DNA of 64,000 nucleotides, taken from Chloroflexota bacterium (GTDB taxonomy: Bacteria; Chloroflexota; Anaerolineae; Promineifilales; Promineifilaceae). The stretch's first letter is position 1, and each line of letters starts with the position of its first letter. Shown one piece after another: positions 8,513 to 18,800 of the stretch. Position numbers and translations under genes: made by a program. Where the stretch lies: positions 83,561-147,560 of the forward strand of contig JAGOMA010000005.1 of NCBI GenBank assembly GCA_017993775.1. Reading direction: 5' to 3'. The notes beneath the pieces were generated by a model. That model had not been told where the DNA came from, made no database searches, and saw nothing but the letters and a program-made list of their open reading frames with translations.

Positions 8513-8893
8513 ATTTTCCACGCTACCCAAACACCTTATCGCAACACAATCCAGCTATTTGGTTAATAATTTTAACCTTTTAGCCGGAATTAAGTTTGAT
8601 TATTAACCAAATTCGCGTTTTCAGATGTGACATTTGTCATCGAGAATCCGTCAATCTGTCACTGTCGCACCTTTGTGAAAAAATGCATAATCCACAGTAG
8701 ATGCGGGGCTTCCACCCGCGATAATCGTCCCATCACAATTGCATTCCCAATTTGTCATTTACCAACCTGAAGCGAGATAACGGCCGTGTTTCCCACGCAG
8801 CGCCGTTATTCCCAATAAAAGAACCGTAACAAGTCCACTGGGAGGGGCTGCCCAACAGCGCCCCTCCCCCCTAAAGAAAAGGAGAGTCCCACC
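8513..8893 (+). promoter_or_regulatory. Operon leader with inverted repeats (possible operator)
   Basis: This is non-coding DNA of about 380 bases before the oxidoreductase operon. It holds a perfect 13-bp inverted repeat ATTTGGTTAATAA (8557-8569) / TTATTAACCAAAT (8600-8612), and a second GGTTAA/TTAACC pair nested at 8561-8577, so three GGTTAA half-sites occur in 50 bases. A small dyad TGACATTTGTCA is at 8628-8639. The region is AT-rich compared with its surroundings, as expected of a promoter or operator. No single -35/-10 pair stands out. A purine-rich AAAAGGAGAG lies before ATG 8894. The regulator is not identified. Confidence 0.5.
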
Positions 8894-9172
8894 ATGGCTA
8901 AAGGTCGAGTTGTCATTGATGTGGAACGGTGCAAAGGCTGCGAACTATGCCGCGAAGCCTGTCCCCCCGATATATTGGTTTTGGCCGAAGACTTAAATAG
9001 CAAAGGCTACCGCCCCGTCATTCTGTTAGATCCCAGCCACGACTGCACCGGCTGCGCCCTGTGCGCCACCGTCTGCCCGGATGGCTGCATCACTGTCTAC
9101 CGTGACATCCCCCAAAAACCACAAAAAAAAGAACAGACGCTGAACGGCAAAGCCCTCAGCCTGGCCGCTTAG
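8894..9172 (+). CDS. 2-oxoacid:ferredoxin oxidoreductase, delta (ferredoxin-like) subunit
   Basis: This 92-residue iron-sulfur subunit carries two [4Fe-4S] motifs: [14 protein letters not shown] near residue 13 and [14 protein letters not shown] near residue 55. It relays electrons from the catalytic subunits of a 2-oxoacid:ferredoxin oxidoreductase to ferredoxin. It is the first gene of a five-gene operon, with 10 bases to the alpha subunit gene. The C-terminus has a lysine-rich tail. Similar small subunits occur in pyruvate, 2-oxoisovalerate and 2-oxoglutarate enzymes, so it does not fix the substrate. Confidence 0.9.
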   Translation: MAKGRVVIDVERCKGCELCREACPPDILVLAEDLNSKGYRPVILLDPSHDCTGCALCATVCPDGCITVYRDIPQKPQKKEQTLNGKALSLAA

Positions 9173-9182
9173 GAGGTGCAAC

Positions 9183-10283
9183 ATGGCTAAAGAATTATTA
9201 AAAGGAAATGTGGCCATCGCCGAAGCAGCGGTACGCGCTGGTTGTGAAGCATACTTCGGCTACCCCATCACCCCTCAAACCGAATTATTAGAGCATATGT
9301 CCAAACGCATGCCAGAATTAGGCCGCGTCTTTTTGCAGGCCGAATCCGAAGTCGCGGCCGTCAACATGGTATACGGCGCGGCGGCGGCCGGCGTGCGCGT
9401 CATGACTTCCTCCAGCAGCCCCGGCGTCAGCCTGATGCAGGAAGGATTCAGCTACATCGCCGGGTCGGAAGTGCCGGCCGTTGTGGTAGACGTGATGCGC
9501 GGCGGACCGGGCCTGGGCAACATCCAACCCAGCCAGGCCGATTACAACCAGGTCGTCAAGCAGGCCGGACATGGCGATTTTCACCCCATCGTCCTGGCGC
9601 CCTCCACCATCCAGGAAGCCATCGACATGATGGTGCTCTCGTTTGATCTGGCGGAAAAGTACCGCACACTGGTCTTTGTGGTGCTGGATGGAGCCATCGG
9701 GCAGATGATGGAACCGGCGGAACTGCCGCCAATGCGGGAAATGAATGGGAAACGGCCGTCCTGGGCTGTCACCGGGCAAAACAAGCGGCGGCTCAACGGC
9801 CATGTCCCCGACAAAAACGTCATCACCTCCATCCATCTCGGCGGCGAGGAGCTGCACGCCTTCAACGAAAAGCTGCAAGCCAAACTAGCCCTGATTACCG
9901 CCAACGAAATCCGCTACGAAGAAAGCTACATCGAAGACGCGGAAATTGTGGTGGTGGCCTTTGGCACAGCGGGGCGCGTGGCGGGAACGGCCGTAAAAAG
10001 CCTGCGCCAGGCAAACGTACCCGTTGGCCTGATCCGCCCCATCACCCTCTGGCCCTTCCCGGAAAAACGGCTGGCCCAACTGGCCGACCGCGCTAAAGCC
10101 TTCCTGGTTGTCGAAATGAACGCCGGGCAAATGCTCCACGACGTGCGCGAAGCTGTGGGCCGCCAAGTGCCGGTGGAATTCCTGGGACGCATGGGCGGGT
10201 TAATTCCCTTCACCGATGAAATCGAGCAAGAAATTCAGACCATTTGGCGGCGCAGCGAAGTGCTCGCCTCGCACCAACAATAA
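9183..10283 (+). CDS. 2-oxoacid:ferredoxin oxidoreductase, alpha subunit
   Basis: This 366-residue subunit of the enzyme oxidises a 2-oxoacid plus CoA to acyl-CoA, CO2 and reduced ferredoxin. The signature [12 protein letters not shown] is near the N-terminus, and the pyrimidine-binding region ([20 protein letters not shown]) and the C-terminal transketolase-like domain ([16 protein letters not shown]) are present in the usual order. The gene order delta-alpha-beta-gamma and the sequence style point to the Kor/Vor group (2-oxoglutarate or branched-chain 2-oxoacids) rather than single-chain pyruvate enzymes. The start follows AGGAGG at nine bases. The embedded aminotransferase downstream suggests amino-acid-derived oxoacids as substrates. 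Confidence 0.92.
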   Translation: MAKELLKGNVAIAEAAVRAGCEAYFGYPITPQTELLEHMSKRMPELGRVFLQAESEVAAVNMVYGAAAAGVRVMTSSSSPGVSLMQEGFSYIAGSEVPAVVVDVMRGGPGLGNIQPSQADYNQVVKQAGHGDFHPIVLAPSTIQEAIDMMVLSFDLAEKYRTLVFVVLDGAIGQMMEPAELPPMREMNGKRPSWAVTGQNKRRLNGHVPDKNVITSIHLGGEELHAFNEKLQAKLALITANEIRYEESYIEDAEIVVVAFGTAGRVAGTAVKSLRQANVPVGLIRPITLWPFPEKRLAQLADRAKAFLVVEMNAGQMLHDVREAVGRQVPVEFLGRMGGLIPFTDEIEQEIQTIWRRSEVLASHQQ

Positions 10284-10316
10284 TTACCTGCGGTTGGTTA
10301 AAAGGAGAACAAACTC

Positions 10317-11111
10317 ATGGTCATGTTAGCACCTGAAAAACAACTTGAGAAACTGGTTTACGAACGGCCGCACAGCCTGGAAGAAGTCTACACCCATTAC
10401 TGCCCCGGCTGCACCCACGGCGTCGCCCACCGCCTGATCGCCGAAGTGATCGACGAACTGAGCATTCAGGAACGTACGATCCTCGTGGCTCCGGTTGGCT
10501 GCGCGGTATTTGCCTACAATTATTTTGCGTTTGATTCCGTAGAAGCGGCGCACGGCCGTGCCCCGGCTATGGCCACCGGCCTCAAGCGCGTCAACCCAGA
10601 CAACATCGTCTTCACTTACCAGGGTGATGGCGACCTGGCCTCCATCGGCATCGCCGAAGCCATCCACGCCGCTTCTCGCGGCGAACAGCTCACGGTCATT
10701 TTCATCAACAACGCCATTTACGGCATGACCGGCGGCCAGATGGCTCCCACCTCCCTACTCGGCCAGGTGACCACATCATCGCCAAACGGCCGTGATCAAC
10801 GCACCACCGGCCAGCCCATGCGCATCGCTGAAATGATGGCCGCCCTGCCCGGCGTTGTCTACAGCGTCCGCCGCAGCCTCCACGACGCCCGCCACGTCAT
10901 CCAGGCCAAACAAGCCATCAAAACGGCTTTCGAAGCCCAAATACAAGGGTTGGGCTTCAGCATCGTCGAACTGCTTTCCAGCTGCCCCACAAACTGGGGC
11001 ATGACCCCCACCGACGCCGCCCACTGGGTCCGCGACGAAATGATCCCGGTTTTCCCGCTGGGCGATTATAAAGTAGACGAGGCGCTGCAAAACAAACGCG
11101 CCCGCAATTAA
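10317..11111 (+). CDS. 2-oxoacid:ferredoxin oxidoreductase, beta (TPP-binding) subunit
   Basis: This 264-residue thiamine-pyrophosphate-binding subunit has [13 protein letters not shown] at the N-terminus (cysteines typical of the beta subunit), [11 protein letters not shown] and the TPP/Mg motif GDGDLASIG...[12 protein letters not shown]. It works with the alpha subunit just upstream. The start at 10317 follows AAGGAGAAC at a good distance; a second ATG two codons later is less well spaced. The C-terminal part includes [11 protein letters not shown], as in 2-oxoglutarate and 2-oxoisovalerate enzymes. The next gene, an aminotransferase, begins 81 bases on. Confidence 0.92.
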   Translation: MVMLAPEKQLEKLVYERPHSLEEVYTHYCPGCTHGVAHRLIAEVIDELSIQERTILVAPVGCAVFAYNYFAFDSVEAAHGRAPAMATGLKRVNPDNIVFTYQGDGDLASIGIAEAIHAASRGEQLTVIFINNAIYGMTGGQMAPTSLLGQVTTSSPNGRDQRTTGQPMRIAEMMAALPGVVYSVRRSLHDARHVIQAKQAIKTAFEAQIQGLGFSIVELLSSCPTNWGMTPTDAAHWVRDEMIPVFPLGDYKVDEALQNKRARN

Positions 11112-11192
11112 TGTGAACCTGGGAGCGCGGCCAGTTCCGTCCGCGCTTGCCGGCGCACCCGCCTGCTTTCCCAGGAACAAAGGAGACCTAAA

Positions 11193-12485
11193 ATGACCTG
11201 TCCATGGACACGGCGTTATGCCCAACGAATGCAAGGTATGAGCGGTTCCATCATCCGCGAACTGCTAAAGTTAACCGAACAGCCGGACATCATCTCCTTT
11301 GCCGGCGGCCTGCCCGCCCCGGAAGTGTTCCCGGTCGCCCAATTTGAGGCAGCGACCCAACGCGTTCTGGCCAACCACGGCGCGCAAGCGCTGCAATACT
11401 CCACCACCGAAGGCTACCGGCCGCTGCGCGAATACATCGTGCAAAAGATGAGCCGTTATGGCATTAAAACGCGCCCGGAAAACGTGCTGATCACCAGCGG
11501 AGCGCAGCAAGCCCTGGACCTCATCGGCAAGGTGATGCTGGACCCGGGTGATGTGATTTTAACCGAGCAGCCCACCTACATGGGCGCGCTGCAAGCCTGG
11601 CGCGCCTACCAGGCCGACTATGTAACTGTGCCGGTGGACGACGACGGGATTTGCCTGGACGAGCGTTTTATCGAAGCGCTGCGCGCCGGGCCAAAGTTCA
11701 TGTACATCCTGCCCAACTTCCAAAATCCGGCCGGCGTCACCCTGTCGCTGGAGCGCCGCCGCAAGCTGGTGCAAATTGCCGACCATTACGGCATTCCGAT
11801 CATTGAGGACGATCCCTATGGCGATTTGCGGTATGAAGGCGAGCATTTGCCGCCCCTGATTGCCATGGACGCCGATTTTCAGGAAGAAACCAGGCCGAAT
11901 GGCAACGGCCGTTCCTTCACCCGCGGCGACGTGATCTATCTGGGAACCTTCTCCAAAACGCTGGCCCCCGGTCTGCGCCTGGGTTGGATGGTCGCTCCGG
12001 AAGAAGTCATCAGGCGCTGCGTGATGGCCAAACAAGGCATGGACCTGCACACCAGCACCTTCTCGCAAATGGTGGCCTATGAAGTCGCCAGAGATGGTTT
12101 TTTGGACGAGCACAAGCTCCTGATTCGCCAGGTTTACCACGAACGACGCGACGTGATGCTGGCGGCGATGGAGGAGCATTTCCCGCTGGGCATTTATTGG
12201 ACACGGCCGTCTGGCGGCCTGTTCCTCTGGGTCACCCTGCCAGAATGGATGGATGCCGCCGACCTGCTCAAAACAGCCATCGAGAACAAAGTCGCGTTTG
12301 TCCCCGGCGCGGCCTTCCATCCCAACGCCAGCGAAGGCGTGGGCCACAACACTGCCCGATTCAACTTCTCCAATGCCCAACCCGCGCAAATCGAAGAGGG
12401 CATTCGACGGCTGGGTCAGGTTCTCACCCGCGCTATCGCCGAACACCACGAAGTACAAATCGAGCCAGAACTTGGGCTGGCCTGA
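11193..12485 (+). CDS. PLP-dependent aminotransferase (2-aminoadipate/LysN-like)
   Basis: This 430-residue fold-type I aminotransferase has ISFAGGLPAPEVFP near residue 35, SGAQQALDL, PNFQNPAGVT, DDPYGDLRYEG and the PLP-binding lysine K255 in GTFSKTLAPGLRLGW. It belongs to the broad 2-aminoadipate/aromatic/branched-chain (MocR-catalytic-domain-like) group. The first residues MTCPWTRRYAQRMQG match the usual start, and AAAGGAG precedes ATG 11193. It sits inside the oxidoreductase operon between the beta and gamma genes, so it probably makes the oxoacid that the complex oxidises. The exact amino acid is not determined. Confidence 0.9.
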   Translation: MTCPWTRRYAQRMQGMSGSIIRELLKLTEQPDIISFAGGLPAPEVFPVAQFEAATQRVLANHGAQALQYSTTEGYRPLREYIVQKMSRYGIKTRPENVLITSGAQQALDLIGKVMLDPGDVILTEQPTYMGALQAWRAYQADYVTVPVDDDGICLDERFIEALRAGPKFMYILPNFQNPAGVTLSLERRRKLVQIADHYGIPIIEDDPYGDLRYEGEHLPPLIAMDADFQEETRPNGNGRSFTRGDVIYLGTFSKTLAPGLRLGWMVAPEEVIRRCVMAKQGMDLHTSTFSQMVAYEVARDGFLDEHKLLIRQVYHERRDVMLAAMEEHFPLGIYWTRPSGGLFLWVTLPEWMDAADLLKTAIENKVAFVPGAAFHPNASEGVGHNTARFNFSNAQPAQIEEGIRRLGQVLTRAIAEHHEVQIEPELGLA

Positions 12486-12509
12486 TTTTAGGAGCTAAAG
12501 GAAATTAAC

Positions 12510-13058
12510 ATGGAAACTTCAATCGTAATTGCCGGATTCGGGGGACAAGGGGTTTTGTTTGCCGGGCAGCTTCTGGCTTATGCCGGCATGGACAATAATT
12601 TACACGTCACCTGGATTCCTTCTTATGGGCCAGAAATGCGCGGCGGCACGGCCAACTGCACGGTCATCGTCAGCGACGAGCCGGTTGGCGCGCCCATCGT
12701 CGCCAGACCAGACGTGGCTGTAGTACTCAATTTGCCTTCGCTGGAAAAGTACGAACCCCTGGTGAAGCCGGGCGGCCTGTTGGTTGTTAACAGCTCGCTC
12801 ATCGCGCAAAAAGTAAGCCGCAACGATGTAGACGTGGCCTATGTGCCCGCTAACGATATTGCCGATGAACTGGGTTCGGCTAAGATGATGAACATGGCTA
12901 CGTTGGGCGCGTTGCTGGCCCGACGGCCGTTCCTGACTCTGGACCAGCTCATGCTCACGTTGGATGCCCATCTCCCGGCGCGCAAAGCCCACCTGCTGGC
13001 CGCCAACAAACAGGTCATTCAGAAAGGGTACGAAGCGGCGACGGCCGTACCGGCCTAA
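12510..13058 (+). CDS. 2-oxoacid:ferredoxin oxidoreductase, gamma subunit
   Basis: This 182-residue gamma subunit completes the four-subunit enzyme. The N-terminus IVIAGFGGQGVLFAGQLLAYAG is the defining motif of this subunit, followed by PSYGPEMRGGTANCTVIVSD. It is separated from the aminotransferase by 24 bases holding AAAGGAAA. The final codons contain an ACGGCCGT motif read as ATAVPA. It is the last gene of the operon, followed by a strong hairpin. Confidence 0.92.
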   Translation: METSIVIAGFGGQGVLFAGQLLAYAGMDNNLHVTWIPSYGPEMRGGTANCTVIVSDEPVGAPIVARPDVAVVLNLPSLEKYEPLVKPGGLLVVNSSLIAQKVSRNDVDVAYVPANDIADELGSAKMMNMATLGALLARRPFLTLDQLMLTLDAHLPARKAHLLAANKQVIQKGYEAATAVPA

Positions 13059-13072
13059 TTTTGAACCACAAA

Positions 13073-13111
13073 GCGCAGATGAACCTGGTTCTCATCCAGG
13101 TTCATCTGCGC
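13073..13111. terminator. Hairpin between convergent transcription units
   Basis: A perfect 16-bp stem, GCGCAGATGAACCTGG (13073-13088) with CCAGGTTCATCTGCGC (13096-13111), encloses a 7-base loop. It lies between the end of the gamma-subunit gene and the end of the minus-strand CSLREA gene. There is no good T-run on either side, so it may be a bidirectional barrier or an mRNA-stabilising end rather than a classic terminator. Confidence 0.6.
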
Positions 13112-13149
13112 CTAAAAATCCCACGACAGCCCAAGTTTACGCGGGTTGA

Positions 13150-15735
13150 TCATTCCCCACTTTTCACCATCATCGGCAAATACGCACGCGGCGGCAGGAT
13201 AATCGGCACAGTCATTAGGCTCCGATTGTTGCTGTTGTTAAGATCCGTCGTGGCCGCGCTGACGGCCGTTTCGTTCACCAATTCGCGCCCCGACAAACCT
13301 ACCTGTAACACCAACTGAACTGTAGAGGACACGGCCGTTTCCAATACCGGCAGCGTACACAAAACAGTAGGCGACTGGTCCACGCACTGCCAGCCGCCGC
13401 TGTGGATGGCCAGCAAGGCGGCATTCACCGGCAGGCTGTTTTGCAGCGACAGGCTTTCGGCTGGGTCCGGCCCGGCGTTGATCACCGTCAGCGTCACGGT
13501 AATCACCTCCCCGCTGTGTACAGCGGTCGGCCTGACGGCCTGCGTCACGGCCAGATCCGCCTGCGCGCCGCTGGCCGGCAGCACGGCCGTCGCCACAGAC
13601 GCTGTGTTGTTACCCACCTGCGGATCGGGCAGGGCCGACGCGATCACGGCCGTGTTGGTGATCGTTCCGGTAAAGCCAGGGGCCAGGGTGTACAGCCTGA
13701 CTATCGACGATTCGCCAGCCGCCAGGACGGCGCGTGTGCAGGTTACGGCCGTCGCACCCTGGCAGCTCCAGCCAACGGCCGTATGGCTCAGATAAGAGAC
13801 CCCCTCCGGCAGCGTATCGGTCAGGGTGATAAAAGAGGCCGCATCTGGGCCAGCGTTGGTGACAACCAGCGTGTAGGTTAGCGGCTGGCCCTGTAGAACG
13901 GCCGTGGGAACGGCCGTCTTCATGATCTGCAAATCGGCCGCCGGACTGGTCACGCGGGTTACGGCGTCATCCTGGTTTTGCGATAGGTCTACATCGAAGG
14001 TTGGCGCGGCGACAACGGCCGTATTGGTCAGGATGCCGCTGCTGGTTGGCGTTGTGGCCTCTACCCGCACATCCGGGGCTGCGCCCACAGGCAAATCCGC
14101 AGTATATACGCAAACGACCAAACCGGCGGGCGTCTGGCAAGACCAATTGGGGGCAACGGCCGTTACCTCTGTTAAACCAGCCGGCAGCGTATCTGTCACC
14201 GTTACATTGGCCGCCGAGTCAGGGCCATCGTTAAAAACGGTCAGGGTATACACCAGCGGTTCCGCCAGTCCGGCAGCCGCCGCCGACACAGATTTAACGA
14301 GGCGCAAATCGCTGTTCTGGCCCGGCACAAACTCAAAACTGCCACTGTCGCACACCGCGCCTTGCGGCCGGACCACACCGCGCTGATCCACAGTCACCGG
14401 GTTGCCCAGCGTATCGGCGCAATCCGCCGCGTCGATGGCCGGACTGCCTGCCCGTAAACCATGCGTCTGGGAAGGACCGCCGTTGTCTTGCAGGGGACCC
14501 AATGTCGGGTCCGTGTTGATTTGGTCGCTGGCGGCCTGAAACTCACACTCGTTGGCGCTGTCGATGTTATACCCCAGCGAAACATACGCGGACGTTTGTA
14601 AACTTCGGCCGCAGTTACCGCCGGTATTGGCGGCTACGATGCTATTTTTCAGCGTAATCAGACCGGCTTGCGGCGCAGCCGGAGCCGCACCCATCATCAA
14701 CAAACCCTGCTGATGGGTGTTGTAAATGCCGCCGCCGGTTCCGGCAAAATTGGCAAAGATGGTCGAATGGTCAATGTTGACGGCCAAAACGCCTTCGTAA
14801 TACACCCAAACGCCGCCGCCCAGATATTGGCTGGCGCGATTATGGCTGATGGTGACATTGGTCAGGTTGGTCGTACCGCCGGTTAGATAAAGACCGCCGC
14901 CGTTGCTGCCGGCCACGTTATAGCTGATGGCGCTGGATTGGATGTTGACGTCGCTCGTGCCGGCGTGGATGATGCCGGCGCCGTAATAGGTAGCGTGATT
15001 GCTCAAGATGCTGCTGTTGATGATCGTCAGGCGACCGCCGTTATAGATGCCGCCGCCAAACCCGGCGATGTTGCCGGAAACCGTTGTGTGTTGCAGGGTT
15101 AAGTGGCCGCCGTTGTTATAAATCCCGCCGCCGCCGCCACTGCTTAAGATGGGTTGTCCTGGGCTGGCCTGATTTTGCGTCACCAACACATTGGTCAGCG
15201 TCAGGGCGCAGCCGGAAATGAGCGAGAAGCCGCCGCCAGAGTAATTGACGCTGGTTCCCACGCCCAAATCACCGCCCTGAACGGTTACATCGCTGACAGC
15301 AGCCTGGGTGGCTGCGCCCGGCTGGTGAAACACGCGGTCAATGCCGTTGCCGTCAATGATCGTCTGGGCCGGGCCGGCCCCAACCAGGGCGACGCTTTGC
15401 AAAATATCCAGGTCGCCGGTGGCATTGCCGTTCTCTTCCACCACGCCGACCGGATCGGCCAGGGTGAGCAGATAATGGCCGGCGGGAATGGAAATGACGT
15501 CGTTTTCACCGGAACCGGCGGCGCAGGCATCGACGGCCGTATCCATATTGGCCGCCTGGATCGCTTCGCGCAAAGAACACAAACCGTTGGCATCCAGTTC
15601 ATCCAGGGTGGTGGTGACGTTGATGAAGGTCTCTGGCGCAGCATGGATGCGCGGGGGATGGAGCCAGAAAACGGCCGTACCCATCAAGCCAAACGCCGTC
15701 ATCAAGGCCACAACGAGGGCTGCTATTCGTCGCAT
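13150..15735 (-). CDS. Secreted CSLREA beta-helix protein with DUF11 repeats
   Basis: This 861-residue exported protein has a signal peptide (basic MRR, hydrophobic core, cleavage around HAAP), then a CSLREA domain (TTLDELDANGLCSLREAI). A right-handed beta-helix follows (about 100-420) with repeated GGGIYN, GGGLY and GGGVW turns, then three DUF11 beta-sandwich repeats of about 120 residues (TYTLTVFNDGPDSAANVTV-like), and the tail YLPMMVKSGE. Such proteins are surface or secreted adhesin-like factors. ATG 15735 is chosen because AGGAG lies eight bases upstream; the ATG two codons earlier is only two bases from it. ACGGCCGT motifs are unusually dense here. No enzymatic function can be claimed. 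Confidence 0.85.
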   Translation of the reverse strand: MRRIAALVVALMTAFGLMGTAVFWLHPPRIHAAPETFINVTTTLDELDANGLCSLREAIQAANMDTAVDACAAGSGENDVISIPAGHYLLTLADPVGVVEENGNATGDLDILQSVALVGAGPAQTIIDGNGIDRVFHQPGAATQAAVSDVTVQGGDLGVGTSVNYSGGGFSLISGCALTLTNVLVTQNQASPGQPILSSGGGGGIYNNGGHLTLQHTTVSGNIAGFGGGIYNGGRLTIINSSILSNHATYYGAGIIHAGTSDVNIQSSAISYNVAGSNGGGLYLTGGTTNLTNVTISHNRASQYLGGGVWVYYEGVLAVNIDHSTIFANFAGTGGGIYNTHQQGLLMMGAAPAAPQAGLITLKNSIVAANTGGNCGRSLQTSAYVSLGYNIDSANECEFQAASDQINTDPTLGPLQDNGGPSQTHGLRAGSPAIDAADCADTLGNPVTVDQRGVVRPQGAVCDSGSFEFVPGQNSDLRLVKSVSAAAAGLAEPLVYTLTVFNDGPDSAANVTVTDTLPAGLTEVTAVAPNWSCQTPAGLVVCVYTADLPVGAAPDVRVEATTPTSSGILTNTAVVAAPTFDVDLSQNQDDAVTRVTSPAADLQIMKTAVPTAVLQGQPLTYTLVVTNAGPDAASFITLTDTLPEGVSYLSHTAVGWSCQGATAVTCTRAVLAAGESSIVRLYTLAPGFTGTITNTAVIASALPDPQVGNNTASVATAVLPASGAQADLAVTQAVRPTAVHSGEVITVTLTVINAGPDPAESLSLQNSLPVNAALLAIHSGGWQCVDQSPTVLCTLPVLETAVSSTVQLVLQVGLSGRELVNETAVSAATTDLNNSNNRSLMTVPIILPPRAYLPMMVKSGE

Positions 15736-15823
15736 GGTCATATCTCCTGATAAACGCTGCCAGTCAAGTGGATAACGGGTTCGTAGGCTTTGTGGCGCAC
15801 GATCACGCTGGCAGCCGCTCTCG

Positions 15824-15860
15824 ATAAAAAAATGGGGGCATAGTCGCCCATGCCCCCATT
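15824..15860 (-). terminator. Rho-independent terminator after the LVIVD gene
   Basis: Arms AATGGGGGCAT (15831-15841) and ATGCCCCCATT (15850-15860) form a perfect 11-bp stem with an 8-base loop. On the minus strand it is followed by a run of T (the A tract 15824-15830 on plus). It ends the transcript of the LVIVD/DUF11 gene. Confidence 0.9.
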
Positions 15861-15887
15861 CCTTTTTCCTTTCCGCCCTCAGACCAA

Positions 15888-18800
15888 TTATCTGGTTACG
15901 AGAGGCAAGAAACTCATGAATGGCGAGACGTTGATGGTGGCAACGGCCGTGTTGTTGCTGGCGTTGCTATCATTGACGGCGAACACATTGAACTGCTGCT
16001 GCACCGTGCCAACCGTCTTGGCCTGCAAAACGACTGTCGCCGTCGCTTGCTGCCCGTTTTCCAACACGCCGATGGTACAAGCGAGCTGGTTGCCAGTCAT
16101 TGTGCAAATGTCCGACGAGACAAAGCTGATAGACGTCGGCAGCAAACTCGTAATTTGCACGCCGCCGGCCGCCGACGGGCCGCTGTTGGCGACCGTAAGC
16201 GTCACAGTGACCCATTCCATTGGGTGGACCGGATCCGGCGCGGCTGAAGCGCTGAGGCCAACATCGGCCAGCGCGCCCAGCGAGTTGGTATCGGTGGCGG
16301 TGTTGTTAGCCAGATTCGGATCGGTCGTGCCTGCGGGCGGCGTCACTTCAGCTGTGTTGATCAACAACCCGGTAGCCGTGTTGGCGACCGTCGCCGAAGC
16401 GAGAATGGTAATCCCACCGCCGACCGGGATGTTGACGCTGAGGTCGATATCGCCGGTGCCGCTGGCGCTGGCGCAGCTTGCGCCGCCGCTGGAGGCACAC
16501 TGCCAGGCTGCGCCCAACAGCGTCGCCGGGAAGTTGTCCACGACTTGCGCGCCGTTCACGTCACTGGGACCGGCATTGCTCACGGTGATGGTGTATGTCA
16601 GGGTCTCACCAGCCACGATGTTGACTTGTCCATCGCTCTTGGTAATGGCTAGATCGGCTACCAGCTTGACCTGGGTGGTGGTGGTGGCTGTGTTGTTGTC
16701 GGCGTTGTCATCATACTCGTCGGCAGAGACAACGGCCGTATTCGCCAAAGACCCGGTCGTGCTGCTGTCTACCAGAGCGACAATGGTCACTTGTGCGGTT
16801 CCGGCATTCGCCAGAGCGCCCAGATCGCAGGTCACAACCCCGCTGGCTTCCGCACAAGTCGGCGAACCAGGCACGGCGGAGACAAACGACACACCGGCAG
16901 GCAGCGTATCCACCACCATTACGTTGGTGGCGCCATCCGGCCCCTGGTTGGTTACGCCGATGGTATAAGTCACTTGCTCGCCAGCAGTTACCGGATCGGG
17001 CGTATCGCTCTTGGTGATGGCGAGATCGGCGGTTTTGATGGCAGTGGTGATCACGGCCGTGTTGTTCGTCAAGTCCGGGTCTGTGTCCACAGCCGCCACG
17101 CCCGCGCTGTTGGTTAGCGGCGCATCGGCAGCGGCATCTACGGTTACAGCAAGCGTAACGGTGACATTGGCTCCACTCGCCAGAGGTGCAATTGCGCAAG
17201 TGATGTCCCCGCTGCTGTGCGTACACGTTGGTGAACCTGGGGTTGAGGACACAAAGGCCACATCCATTGGCAGCGTGTCGGTCAAGGTTGCTGCGGCCGT
17301 CATATCGCTGGGGCCTTGATTGGTCACGACGATTTCATAGGTCAGGGTCGCGCCGGGAATAACCGGGTCCGGCGCGCCGCTTTTAACCACTTTCAGGTCC
17401 GTTTGCGCGACGAGATCGGTGGTGTCTGTGGCGCTGTCGTTGGTCGAGTTGGTATCTACCATGCCAACCGGCGGCGCGACGGCGGCAGTGTTGCTCAAGG
17501 CGCCGGAATCGTCGCTGGCGATTGTGCCGGTTGCCGTGAAGGTGGCTTCGCCGCCCACAAGCAGGTTGACGGTAGCGTTGATGCTGCCCGTGCCGCTGGC
17601 CATGTCGCAGCCAGATCCGGCCGTGGCCGAGCAGGTCCAGGTCACGCTGCCCAAGACGCCGGTAAAGCTATCCGTGACAGTCGCGCCGGTCACGTCGCTG
17701 GGACCAAGGTTACTGACGGTGATGGTGTAGGTGTGCGATGCGCCGGGAACGGCCGTACTCAACCCATCCGTCTTGGCAATCGCCAGGTCGGTTTCGCCAA
17801 AGTTGAAGTTGTTGTAATCCAACAGGTACATACCGCCTTCCACATCAGCCACATAGATAGCTCCGGCGATGGCCACGCGGGAAGCGTAACCGGCGGTGTC
17901 GTAGTAACCTACCTGAGTAGGCGCAGTCGGCGTACTGATGTCGACGACAAAAGCGCCGTCAGAACCGCCAGCCACCACGGCGCGATTTCCCACCACGGCC
18001 ACGTCCAAAGCCAGCGGCAAATCAATGCCTGTTAATTCACCCACCTGGCTGATGTTGTTGGGGTCACTGATGTCGATGATCTTCAGGCCGCCGTCGTCGG
18101 CCGCCAGATAGGCATAACTGCCCACTACATCCACATCCCAGGCGGCTCCGGTCGCCAGAGCCAATGAATCGGCCACTGCCGGGCTGGCCGGGTTGCTAAC
18201 ATCAACCACATAGAAGCCGTCCAGATCAGCCGCAACGTAGGCATAATTTCCGACAACGTCCACGCCGACGGCGTAGGGCAAGTCCGGCGCGCCCAGGCTG
18301 CCAGCGAAGGTCGGATTCAAAGGATCAGAGATGTCGGCGATGAAGAGGCCTTCCAGGCTGTCGGCGAGGTAGGCAAAATTGCCGCTGAGGGCTATGTCGA
18401 CGGCGACGTCATGGGTAGGGAGAGAGGCAACGGCCGTTAGCAAACCCGGCGCGCTCACATCCACCACCTGCAATCCGCCAAACGAATCGGCGGCAAACGC
18501 ATAATCACCGGCAAGCTGCACATTGAGAGCATAATCCGCCAGCGTGGCAGTATCAGCCTTAACGGGGGCAGTTCGGTCGGCCGCGTTTGTGCTGGCCAGA
18601 CCCCTTAAGCCATCCGCACTAAACGCATACGGGCTGGTTTGGGAAACCGCCACGCCATTCACTTCACCCAGCGATGCAAAACGGCCGATGATATTCGGAT
18701 TATTCACCACACTAAAGTCGATGATACTCATTCCCGCCCAACTGTCGGCCACATAAATACGATTGTTTCCGGCGGCCAGGGCCACCGCGTAACCCTCGGT

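Noticed and set aside
13402..17730. Several 100-370 residue open frames on plus strand opposite the DUF11 proteins
   Set aside because: They mirror repetitive coding sequence on the minus strand and show only low-complexity T/V/A-rich sequence.
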